A stretch of DNA of 6,299 bases from Dehalococcoidia bacterium. GTDB taxonomy: Bacteria > Chloroflexota > Dehalococcoidia > Lucifugimonadales > Lucifugimonadaceae. This document shows, piece by piece, positions 1 to 5,179 of this stretch; position 1 is the first letter of the stretch; every line of letters starts with the position of its first letter. The position numbers and the translations under genes were made by a program. The stretch is from positions 1 through 6,299 of the forward strand of contig JAAXHR010000305.1 of assembly GCA_012270805.1 (NCBI GenBank), read 5' to 3'. The notes beneath the pieces were generated by a model. That model had not been told where the DNA came from. It ran no database searches and worked only from the letters and a program-made list of their open reading frames with translations.

Positions 1-630
1 CGTGATGATGTCCGATTCCGCCCACAATTCATCAAGGTTGACAAGCTGCACGCCGTAGAGGTCCGCTGACGACTGGTAGCCGTAGGGATCGAAAGCGATG
101 ATTCGTTTAGGGCCGAAGCCGGAAACTCGCTGCGCAAAGGCGCGCCCGATGTTGCCGAAGCCTAGGATTCCGATCGTCTTACCGCCGACGCGATCAACCG
201 TCTCTTGGAATTCGCGCATCAATGCCGGATCGTCCGACCATTTTCCATCACGCGTCGCGGCAACGGTTTCCGGGATGCGTCGCAGTATCGAGAGCATCAT
301 CGCCATCGCGTGATCTGCAACTTCTACCGTGTTCACACCCGGCACGTTGCACGCTAAAACGCCAAGTTCGGTTGCAGCATCGAGATCGATCGAGTCGACG
401 CCGACACCCATGCGGCTCACAACCTTCAACTTCGAGCAGGCCTCCAAAACATCCCGGCCCGTCAATGGCCAAGTCGCAACCAGCGCGCCATCGGCATCTT
501 TCATCGCCTCGATGTACGGCTCTGTCTCCTCGAATGGGTCCAAAATCTCGACTTCGATATCGCCTGCCGACTCGATGATGCCCTTGACATCAACGAAGGT
601 CTCGCAAGTAACCACAACTTTGAGGGACAT
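1..630 (-). CDS. D-isomer-specific 2-hydroxyacid dehydrogenase (phosphoglycerate dehydrogenase-like), C-terminus cut by window edge
   Basis: Translating the minus strand from the ATG at 628-630 gives 210 residues, open to the left edge. The product is a cytosolic NAD-dependent oxidoreductase of the D-2-hydroxyacid dehydrogenase family, which interconverts 2-hydroxy and 2-keto acids. Visible are the substrate-domain signature around residues 73-108 (RMGVGVDSIDLDAA, then NVPGVNTVEVADHA), and a Rossmann fold with GFGNIG at 157-162. D181 at the end of the second strand (AFDPY) favours NAD over NADP. The catalytic Arg, Glu and His of this family lie further C-terminal and are outside the window, so activity cannot be checked. 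A GGAG ribosome-binding site sits 9 bases upstream of the start (640-643). It may be a serine-pathway SerA or a catabolic paralogue such as a glyoxylate or hydroxypyruvate reductase; the visible half cannot decide, and there is no way to see whether an ACT domain follows. Confidence 0.93.
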   Translation of the reverse strand, partial: MSLKVVVTCETFVDVKGIIESAGDIEVEILDPFEETEPYIEAMKDADGALVATWPLTGRDVLEACSKLKVVSRMGVGVDSIDLDAATELGVLACNVPGVNTVEVADHAMAMMLSILRRIPETVAATRDGKWSDDPALMREFQETVDRVGGKTIGILGFGNIGRAFAQRVSGFGPKRIIAFDPYGYQSSADLYGVQLVNLDELWAESDIIT

Positions 631-757
631 CTAGAGTAGCTCCATCTCTTAATTTCACCTGTGATCAGATCGCAACTATCAACCATAACCCGAAAAGTGC
701 GGGACAACAGGGCGATGACTCCAATCCGTTATAGTCCTCCTGAAGGGAGCCTTGTTT

Positions 758-845
758 GGGCGTATTTGAGTGGGACGCCCGGCCGTCTTCAATCGGGCAC
801 GCACCCAGCACGAATCGCTGAGGAGTGTTTCGGGCGTCCTCTGCG
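758..845. repeat. Three mutually exclusive stems (switch-like inverted repeats)
   Basis: Three stems can be drawn by eye. Stem 1 pairs GGGCGT (758-763) with ACGCCC (775-780) across an 11-base loop. Stem 2 pairs GGACGCCCG (773-781) with CGGGCGTCC (831-839), 9 of 9. Stem 3 pairs CGCTGAGGA (816-824) with TCCTCTGCG (837-845), 8 of 9. Stem 2 shares bases with both others, so stems 1 and 3 can form together, or stem 2 alone. On the minus strand this lies roughly 130-215 bases upstream of the hydroxyacid dehydrogenase start and could be part of its leader. A degraded mobile palindromic repeat is the simpler alternative. I recognise no known riboswitch core. Confidence 0.55.
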
Positions 846-860
846 CAAAGCCCTCACTTC

Positions 861-963
861 GGGCGGGTCAGAAGATCTACTCCTGAGAGGGGGTGAGATG
901 AAGTAGCGTCCTATTCGCTTTGCGAAAGGGACGACCACCCGCCCTTTTTGTCCCATCTCACCC
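861..963. repeat. Interlocking inverted repeats with a strong inner hairpin
   Basis: GGGCGGGT (861-868) pairs perfectly with ACCCGCCC (937-944), which is followed on the plus strand by five T (945-949). GGGTGAGATG (891-900) pairs perfectly with CATCTCACCC (954-963). The two pairings interleave, so they exclude each other unless a pseudoknot forms. Inside both is a hairpin at 907-933 with outer arms CGTCC/GGACG, inner arms TTCGC/GCGAA and a 3-base loop. A smaller stem, CTACT (877-881) with AGTAG (902-906), is also possible. The T-run makes the first stem look like a plus-strand intrinsic terminator, but no plus-strand gene ends here. A repetitive intergenic element is the most likely identity. 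Confidence 0.6.
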
Positions 964-970
964 TCCCCGA

Positions 971-993
971 CCCTCTCCCATCTAGGGAGAGGG
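971..993. repeat. REP-like palindrome, CCCTCTCCC / GGGAGAGGG
   Basis: A perfect 9-base inverted repeat (971-979 with 985-993) surrounds a 5-base loop and is preceded by a CCTCCCC run. Palindromes of this CCCTCTCCC/GGGAGAGGG type are common as dispersed intergenic repeats in many bacterial genomes. It lies about 90 bases past the stop codon of the enolase-superfamily gene, so its transcript could form a 3' stem-loop that slows RNA decay or transcription. No U-run follows on the minus strand, so a classical terminator is unlikely. Confidence 0.65.
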
Positions 994-1049
994 GATAGAT
1001 TCTTCGCTTCGCTACGCTCCCCTTTCGCTGGACGAAACGGGCGTTGTGT

Positions 1050-1061
1050 GGGCTAGTGCCC
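1050..1061 (-). terminator. Short stem-loop after the enolase-superfamily gene, weak terminator candidate
   Basis: GGGC (1050-1053) pairs with GCCC (1058-1061) over a four-base loop, about 20 bases beyond the TGA of the upstream minus-strand gene. The stem is short and no T-run follows in the minus-strand reading, so intrinsic termination is doubtful; transcription may instead stop in the larger palindromes beyond. Confidence 0.2.
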
Positions 1062-1080
1062 CCTTTGTTCTTCGGACATC

Positions 1081-2238
1081 TCACCTGAGTCTTGGCAATT
1101 CTTGGCCTCGGCGGTAGCGTTGTTGGTAGTAGACGTATTCGTCGTATGTTCCGGGTGCGTAATGTCCGCTCGACGGGTCGGGTCCTGTGCGGACGTTCGG
1201 TTCGGGCGGGTTCGCGGCGACTACATCTTCGTCGAAATCGACGCCCAAACCTGGCTCCTCCGGCACGGTGATGTATCCGTCGACGGTCGGCAAGTGTGGC
1301 TGGATCACCTCGTATCGCTGCGGCACGTCGTCTTCCAAGCGCTCCAGTATCAAGGCGTTGGAGATCGACGCCAAGATGTGGATCGCCGCATATTCCGCCA
1401 CCGGACCCAACGACCCGGAGTGCGGCGCGACATTTATGTAGTGCGCCTCCGCCAGCGCTGCGATCTTCTTGAGCTGAGTGATGCCGCCTATTCTTCCCGA
1501 ATCTGGCTGCACAACGTCAACGATCTCATCCTCGATAATTTCGCGTACACCCCAGATATGGGAATGTCGTTCGCCGGCCGCGATTGGAATGTCAACGTTG
1601 TCCTGCACCCGCCGCATCGCCTCGGTGTTCTCTGGCGGCACCGGGTCTTCGTAGAAGAGCAGGTTGTACGGCTCCAATCCCTTGCCGACGATGATTGCAT
1701 CTTTTGTGGTGAACCACGGCGGCCCATGGGCATCGACCATGATGTCCATCTCATCGCCAACCGCGCGTCGGATGGCATCGACTCTCTCCACTGTCTTATA
1801 AACGCCGCCGGTCTTGATGCCGGTGATTCCGCGGTCGCGCATCTCGAGTGCGATTTCTGGCGTTCCGGCATGAGCATACGTGCGGATCCGCTTGCGAACC
1901 CTTCCTCCGAGCAGATTCCAGACCGGCGTATTCAGCACCTTGCCCTTGATGTCCCAAAGTGCCATATCGATGGCGTTGATCGCACCAGATCCCGGAGTGC
2001 CAGTCATGCCGTGACCCATGATCGCCACAATCATCTTCTGGTGCAGCCGCTCGATATCCATAGGGTCATCACCCACGACGATGTTGGTCAAGTCTTCAAC
2101 GGCAGTTTGCACTACTCGTGGCCAACCCGAGCCTTCGCCAACGCCGTATATTCCCTCATCGGTGTAGACCTTGACGAAGCACCAGTTGCGGCTGCCGCCC
2201 CCGGACATGAGGAAGGTTTTGATTTCAGTGATTTTCAT
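1081..2238 (-). CDS. Mandelate racemase/muconate lactonizing enzyme family protein, galactonate dehydratase-like
   Basis: This 385-residue enolase-superfamily protein, about the usual family length, has an N-terminal capping domain and a C-terminal barrel. Members abstract the proton beside a carboxylate, usually to dehydrate sugar acids to 2-keto-3-deoxy acids with Mg2+. Likely metal ligands are D169, E197 (FYEDP) and E223 (AAGERH). Likely general acid/bases are H171 (VDAHG) and H273 (VAPHSG), the latter with D246 (QPDSGRIGG); E299 (LILER) closes the site. This Asp-x-His and His-Asp arrangement resembles D-galactonate dehydratase DgoD. K142 lies in IKT, not the KxK of lactonizing enzymes, which argues against that function. 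The last 45 residues are rich in Pro and Tyr and look like a family-specific tail. I chose the ATG at 2238 because MKITEIKTF is the typical family start; a longer frame to 2403 would add 55 atypical residues and overlap the divergent gene. Substrate unknown. Confidence 0.94.
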   Translation of the reverse strand: MKITEIKTFLMSGGGSRNWCFVKVYTDEGIYGVGEGSGWPRVVQTAVEDLTNIVVGDDPMDIERLHQKMIVAIMGHGMTGTPGSGAINAIDMALWDIKGKVLNTPVWNLLGGRVRKRIRTYAHAGTPEIALEMRDRGITGIKTGGVYKTVERVDAIRRAVGDEMDIMVDAHGPPWFTTKDAIIVGKGLEPYNLLFYEDPVPPENTEAMRRVQDNVDIPIAAGERHSHIWGVREIIEDEIVDVVQPDSGRIGGITQLKKIAALAEAHYINVAPHSGSLGPVAEYAAIHILASISNALILERLEDDVPQRYEVIQPHLPTVDGYITVPEEPGLGVDFDEDVVAANPPEPNVRTGPDPSSGHYAPGTYDEYVYYQQRYRRGQELPRLR

Positions 2239-2381
2239 GTAACTACCATCGTTTCTGCGCCTCAAGACCGCGATGCGCCATGTTGTGTCTTCAGTTAGAG
2301 ATATCGGAATGATACGCGTTACAATGCGGTTACAAGATATTTCCAGCGCCAAATGACGCTCTAGAGCGGGAGAGTAACCAA
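2239..2381. promoter_or_regulatory. Divergent control region between the enolase-superfamily gene and the CDGSH pair
   Basis: These 143 bases must contain promoters firing both ways. On the minus strand a weak pair is visible: TTGTAA (2319-2324) and, 17 bases on, TCTCTA (2296-2301). On the plus strand TACAAT (2320-2325) resembles a -10 box but has no good -35 partner. The region also holds the direct repeat listed separately and a GATATC palindrome at 2300-2305. Promoter assignments are guesses by eye. Confidence 0.35.
2318..2335. repeat. Direct repeat GTTACAA x2 with 11-base period
   Basis: GTTACAA occurs at 2318-2324 and again at 2329-2335, separated by four bases. The 11-base period puts both copies on the same face of the helix, as expected for a dimeric or tandem regulator site. 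It lies centrally between the two divergent genes and overlaps the candidate -10 and -35 boxes. No regulator gene is in the window, so which protein would bind is unknown. Confidence 0.4.
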
Positions 2382-2579
2382 ATGGCAGACACCACAGTGA
2401 CAACCTCCGACAACGGACCGTATTGGGTCAGCGGCAACTTCGTGGTCTGCGATGCCGACGGGAACGAGTTCCCGGTTCAGGGCGAGGCATATCTGTGTCG
2501 TTGCGGGCAGTCGGATGAAAAGCCGTTCTGCGACGGATCCCACAACCTAGCCGGATTCTCCGACTCCTGCAGGGCATAA
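2382..2579 (+). CDS. Single-domain CDGSH iron-sulfur protein (first of tandem pair)
   Basis: A 65-residue protein consisting of one CDGSH iron-sulfur domain (the mitoNEET-type fold). The 2Fe-2S cluster would be bound by C39, C41, C50 and H54 in CRCGQSDEKPFCDGSH, matching C-x-C-x2-S-x3-P-x-C-D-G-S-H exactly. The region before it (GNFVVCDADGNEF, about 18-30) is the beta-rich part typical of the family. There is no signal peptide or membrane helix, so a soluble cytosolic protein is expected; members bind redox-active, pH-labile clusters, but few bacterial ones have assigned roles. The ATG is preceded by GGGAG at 2368-2372 with 9 bases of spacing. It is divergent from the enolase-superfamily gene and four bases upstream of a second CDGSH gene, with which it should be co-transcribed. 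Confidence 0.92.
   Translation: MADTTVTTSDNGPYWVSGNFVVCDADGNEFPVQGEAYLCRCGQSDEKPFCDGSHNLAGFSDSCRA
2571..2574 (+). promoter_or_regulatory. Ribosome-binding site AGGG for the second CDGSH gene
   Basis: AGGG lies inside the final codons of the first CDGSH gene, 9 bases before the GTG at 2584. It supports that GTG as the start of the second gene and independent re-initiation after the first stop. Confidence 0.55.
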
Positions 2580-2583
2580 AACG

Positions 2584-2793
2584 GTGGCCGAACCAACTCG
2601 CATATATGTCTGGAACAATGACGCCTTACAGGTAGTCGGCGATTTCAACCTGCGCGATTCTGAAGGCGGCGAATTCAAGCAACACGGAAAAGTCCGCCTC
2701 TGCCGGTGCGGCATCTCTAACACTAAGCCGTACTGCGATAACTCGCACATCAGGACGGGGTTTAAGAGCGAGGTGAGCGCGATTAGCGATTGA
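2584..2793 (+). CDS. Single-domain CDGSH-type iron-sulfur protein, CDNSH variant (second of tandem pair)
   Basis: A 69-residue protein starting at GTG, also a single CDGSH-fold domain. The cluster ligands C40, C42, C51 and H55 are intact in CRCGISNTKPYCDNSH, but the Gly of the name-giving motif is Asn (N53). It lines up with its upstream neighbour almost from the first residue, sharing G-x-F, D-x-x-G-x-EF, LCRCG-x-S, KP-x-CD and SH...GF with a one-residue length difference, which implies an ancient tandem duplication. The genes are in different frames with a 4-base gap, so they are separate polypeptides, unlike known two-domain CDGSH proteins. The pair may form homo- or heterodimers, since mitoNEET-type proteins dimerise. 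The stop lies 5 bases from the stop of the convergent alcohol dehydrogenase gene, with no terminator visible between them. Confidence 0.9.
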   Translation: MAEPTRIYVWNNDALQVVGDFNLRDSEGGEFKQHGKVRLCRCGISNTKPYCDNSHIRTGFKSEVSAISD

Positions 2794-2798
2794 TTTGC

Positions 2799-3878
2799 TC
2801 AGGGCACCAATACCGTTCGCGCCACTGCACCAGCCTCCATGTCCATGAAAGCTTCGTTGACCTCTGTCAGCGGACGCGTACGTGTAACTAAGTCGTCCAG
2901 GTTCAATCGCCCCTGCCGGTAAAGAGCGATCAACCATTGGAAGTCGTGCCTAGGCGATCCGGTTCCGGCGCTGCAACCGATTAGGGCGCGGTCGAGAAAC
3001 AGGTGGCGCATCGGGATCATTACTTCGCCCTCGTCTGGAGCCGCACCAACCAATACCGCCGTCCCGCCGTCGCAAGTGGCCTCCAAGGCCTGTCGAAGCG
3101 TCACTGGTTGCCCGATCACCTCAAACGCGTAGTCGACACCGCCCGACGTCAGATCACGAATCGCTTCTACGGCATCGTTTTTGGATGCGTCGATAGTGTC
3201 GGTGGCACCCATCTTAGTGGCGTACTGGAACTTAGATGGGTTAGTGTCTACAGCGATGATCCGTGAGGCACCAGAGAGATGGGCGCCTTGGATCACGTTG
3301 AGTCCCACACCGCCGCAACCCCACACGGCGACTGTTGATCCGGTTTCGACTTTGGCACGGTTCACGACAGCGCCTACACCGGTGATGACGGCGCATCCGA
3401 CGAGTGCGGCCCGGTCGAGCGGGACATCGGGATCAACTTTGACGACATTGTTCTCCCACACCACGGTGTGCTCTACGAAGGTGGCCAATCCGGCGTGGTA
3501 CTTGGTGCCGTTCTTGCGGAACTCGGCCGTCGGTTGGTGCGACGAGACCGGTTCGCACAGATTCCAACGCCCGGTTGAGCAGTATCTGCAGCGTCCGCAC
3601 ATCGGCCGGATGGCGAAAACGACCTTGTCATCCGGTTCTAGACCGTGCACGCCAGGGCCTACCTTCTCGACAGTCCCTGCGCCTTCGTGACCGAGGATTG
3701 TCGGCAGATCGGCGGTATGGCGGTATCCGGAGTAGACGTTGTGGTCGCTGTGACAGACGCCGGTGCCGCCGATCTTGACCATCACTTCTCCGGGCCCCGG
3801 GTCATCGAGTTCCAAGGCTTCGACGATGGCGGGCTCGCCCTGTTTGTAGATAATTGCGGCGAGGGTTGATGTAGTCAT
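2799..3878 (-). CDS. Zinc-dependent alcohol dehydrogenase (medium-chain family, class III-like)
   Basis: A 359-residue cytosolic medium-chain dehydrogenase that would oxidise alcohols, or reduce aldehydes, with NAD. The catalytic zinc ligands C42 (GVCHSDH), H64-E65 (GHEGAG) and C161 (VGCAVITG) are all visible. The structural zinc site has C94, C97, C100 and C108. The cofactor fold shows GCGGVG at 187-192, and D211 (AVDTN) indicates NAD preference. Length and motif order match the class III/glutathione-dependent formaldehyde dehydrogenase branch, but it lacks enough diagnostic residues that I can read to claim formaldehyde as substrate; general alcohol or aryl-alcohol dehydrogenase paralogues look similar. 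The ATG at 3878 has an excellent GGAGG site 7 bases upstream, the best in the window, which suggests strong translation. An 83-base gap from the preceding gene with its own promoter-like elements suggests separate control. Confidence 0.95.
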   Translation of the reverse strand: MTTSTLAAIIYKQGEPAIVEALELDDPGPGEVMVKIGGTGVCHSDHNVYSGYRHTADLPTILGHEGAGTVEKVGPGVHGLEPDDKVVFAIRPMCGRCRYCSTGRWNLCEPVSSHQPTAEFRKNGTKYHAGLATFVEHTVVWENNVVKVDPDVPLDRAALVGCAVITGVGAVVNRAKVETGSTVAVWGCGGVGLNVIQGAHLSGASRIIAVDTNPSKFQYATKMGATDTIDASKNDAVEAIRDLTSGGVDYAFEVIGQPVTLRQALEATCDGGTAVLVGAAPDEGEVMIPMRHLFLDRALIGCSAGTGSPRHDFQWLIALYRQGRLNLDDLVTRTRPLTEVNEAFMDMEAGAVARTVLVP

Positions 3879-3885
3879 CGAAAAG

Positions 3886-3890
3886 CCTCC
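3886..3890 (-). promoter_or_regulatory. Strong ribosome-binding site GGAGG for the alcohol dehydrogenase
   Basis: Minus-strand GGAGG sits 7 bases before the ATG at 3878 and fixes that start. Most other genes here have weak or no Shine-Dalgarno sequence. Confidence 0.75.
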
Positions 3891-3921
3891 ACAGGTGACA
3901 GGGGTTCAGTTTGATGGTGTG

Positions 3922-3950
3922 ATGATAGCAGTGGGCTTGAACGTCCCACA
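3922..3950 (-). promoter_or_regulatory. Candidate promoter and inverted repeat upstream of the alcohol dehydrogenase
   Basis: On the minus strand TATCAT (3922-3927) matches five of six -10 bases and would give a leader of about 40 bases. The hexamer 17 bases further upstream, TGTGGG (3945-3950), is a poor -35. An inverted repeat, GTGGG (3931-3935) with CCCAC (3945-3949), covers that -35 position and the spacer, as expected if a regulator replaces or blocks -35 recognition. A palindrome AACCGGTT lies just beyond (3952-3959), next to the stop of the preceding gene. Confidence 0.3.
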
Positions 3951-3961
3951 TAACCGGTTTT

Positions 3962-4495
3962 TCAACGTTGATTTAAAAAGGGATCGGCGATGGCTACTAA
4001 TTCGTCGCCGTTGTAGCTGGACACGAAGATGATCTGGTTTTCGTGACTGTCGCCTACCTCGAATTCCACCCCGTTTCGCACTCCGTACATCGTCCATGAA
4101 CGGCGGGCTGATGGAGCGAAGGGGTTGCCGCGGCCGCCATGACGGGCGATGTTATGGTTGGCGGTACGGATGGCGGTGATGTCGCCCCAATCGAATGTGC
4201 GTTGGGTGCCTAGAACGCCTAGTTTTACGGTGATACCGTCTGCGGTTGCCTTTGTCTCCATCAACGTGGAGTTGAGCATCACGTAGACGATGCCGACGAT
4301 AGCGATTGCGAATGAGACGTAGAAAAGCAGCGATTCGCTACCGGAGATTATTGGATCGTCGGTTAAACCGCGGATGCCCACTGCAGTGAGTCCACCTGAG
4401 ACGGCACCCAACATCAGACCGAGGAAAGCGAACATCCATCCGGGTGCGCGTAGGTTTTCGGTGAATAGAGGCTGATCAGACTTCGATGATGTCAT
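3962..4495 (-). CDS. Two-helix membrane protein with PH-like C-terminal region
   Basis: A 177-residue protein I do not recognise by name. Two hydrophobic helices are clear, about 19-40 (GWMFAFLGLMLGAVSGG) and 57-75 (LLFYVSFAIAIVGIVYVM), joined by a short polar loop. The rest, about 80-177, is soluble and beta-rich, with alternating segments (GITVKLGVLG, FDWGDITAIR, VEFEVG, NQIIFVSS) ending in a helix (DELVAIADPF). This order, a hairpin of helices then strands with an I/V-x-W-x-D-I-x-x-I pattern and a terminal helix after a substrate-like loop, resembles bacterial PH-domain membrane proteins. With no signal peptide and both helices near the N-terminus, the PH-like part should face the cytoplasm. 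Only 2 bases separate its ATG from the stop of the RraA-like gene, and no separate ribosome-binding site is visible, so translational coupling is likely. Function unknown. Confidence 0.82.
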   Translation of the reverse strand: MTSSKSDQPLFTENLRAPGWMFAFLGLMLGAVSGGLTAVGIRGLTDDPIISGSESLLFYVSFAIAIVGIVYVMLNSTLMETKATADGITVKLGVLGTQRTFDWGDITAIRTANHNIARHGGRGNPFAPSARRSWTMYGVRNGVEFEVGDSHENQIIFVSSYNGDELVAIADPFLNQR

Positions 4496-4497
4496 TG

Positions 4498-5163
4498 CTA
4501 AAAGCGTCTATATTTCAGATACGCTTGTTGCGGGTCCATGCCACCGAGGATCATGTTGCGCAACTCGTTTTCGGTGTTCATCACCTCGTCGACCCGGTTG
4601 GCGATGTCAGATGCAGCGGACGCGGGAATTACCACCGCGCCATCGCGGTCCGCAACGATGTAGTCGCTGGTTTTGATTTCGACATCGCCGATGGTTACGG
4701 GTTCGCCCATCGTTTGGATCATCCATCGTTCGACGATGTCGGACGGTGTCAGATAACGGCAAAAGACCGGGAAGCCGAGTTTGAGGATGAAGTCGGTGTC
4801 GCGGTTGCCGCCGTCAACAATGTAGCCTTTGACTCCTCGGAACTTGAGCGTCTCGGCGGATAGTTCGCCCATGTGTGCGATCGTCGAGTCATTGGGTTGG
4901 CAGACGACGACAGATCCAGAAGGCGCGGCGCTCAACATGCCTGTCCATGAGAGGAGAGAATCGTCCTGCGAAATCCCCTCGACTAGTCCACCCGAACAGG
5001 TCCAAACTTTGCCTGCCAACGAGATCGTTGGGTCTACAGGTTGGATGTCGTTGGGGAGAATCCCATCATCCAGTCCGAGTTCTCGCATGGCGTCATAAAC
5101 AGCGCCAGAGTATGCGGATTCTAGGATCGCGAGTATCTGTTCTTCGTTGCGTGTGACTAGCAT
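4498..5163 (-). CDS. RraA-like family protein (HMG/CHA aldolase-type fold)
   Basis: A 221-residue cytosolic protein of the RraA-like superfamily, which includes 4-hydroxy-4-methyl-2-oxoglutarate/oxaloacetacetate-type aldolases, oxaloacetate decarboxylases and the RNase E inhibitor RraA. The signature is present: G99-E100 (MGELSAETLKFRG) followed by DGGNRD at 117-122, where R121 and D122 would bind pyruvate-derived substrate and the divalent metal. A later YIVADRDGAVVIP block (168-180) is typical. Retention of R and D suggests an enzymatic member more than a pure regulator. Length is near the 200-230 residues of the family. The ATG at 5163 has no Shine-Dalgarno sequence, so initiation may be near-leaderless. 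It follows the Vsr gene by 49 bases and is coupled to the membrane-protein gene. Older annotations call such proteins demethylmenaquinone methyltransferase, which is a misnomer. Substrate unknown. Confidence 0.92.
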   Translation of the reverse strand: MLVTRNEEQILAILESAYSGAVYDAMRELGLDDGILPNDIQPVDPTISLAGKVWTCSGGLVEGISQDDSLLSWTGMLSAAPSGSVVVCQPNDSTIAHMGELSAETLKFRGVKGYIVDGGNRDTDFILKLGFPVFCRYLTPSDIVERWMIQTMGEPVTIGDVEIKTSDYIVADRDGAVVIPASAASDIANRVDEVMNTENELRNMILGGMDPQQAYLKYRRF

Positions 5164-5179
5164 TGCCGTGTGGTGTGAT

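Larger units (their letters stand above)
631..1080. other. 450-base intergenic region, no gene, rich in overlapping inverted repeats
   Basis: This stretch separates the stop of the enolase-superfamily gene from the start of the hydroxyacid dehydrogenase, both on the minus strand. An 81-codon plus-strand frame at 661-906 has no recognisable motif and coincides with the palindromes, so I do not call it a gene. From about 758 to 1061 the DNA is a mosaic of GC-rich inverted repeats described separately. A further pair of arms, GCGAAAGGG at 922-930 and CCCTTTCGC at 1020-1028, spans two of them. Bases 631-757 must hold the promoter of the dehydrogenase gene, but I see no convincing -35/-10 pair there. 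No tRNA, rRNA or CRISPR pattern is present. Confidence 0.85.

Noticed and set aside
885..895. TPP riboswitch core
   Set aside because: A CTGAGA at 883-888 matches one conserved element, but the other conserved parts of the thiamine element are absent.
661..906. 81-codon plus-strand open frame in the intergenic region
   Set aside because: It overlaps the palindromic repeats, has no motif or convincing ribosome-binding site, and its composition is explained by the repeats.
881..949. T-box leader on the plus strand
   Set aside because: The GGGGGTGAG then CGTCC...GGACG and T-run layout recalls a T-box antiterminator/terminator, but the essential TGGN-ACC bulge is missing and no plus-strand gene follows.
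631..1080. CRISPR array or tRNA gene
   Set aside because: The repeats are inverted and not regularly spaced, and no T-arm or acceptor-stem pattern is visible.
1102..2298. 398-codon plus-strand open frame opposite the enolase-superfamily gene
   Set aside because: It lies almost entirely antisense to a gene with clear active-site motifs, has no recognisable domain, and long antisense frames are common in GC-rich DNA.
2239..2403. 55-residue N-terminal extension of the enolase-superfamily protein
   Set aside because: The family start is MKITEIKTF; the extension is not family-like and would overlap the start and ribosome-binding site of the divergent CDGSH gene.
3181..3690. 169-codon plus-strand frame opposite the alcohol dehydrogenase
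   Set aside because: It is antisense to a gene with all zinc and NAD motifs and has no domain of its own.
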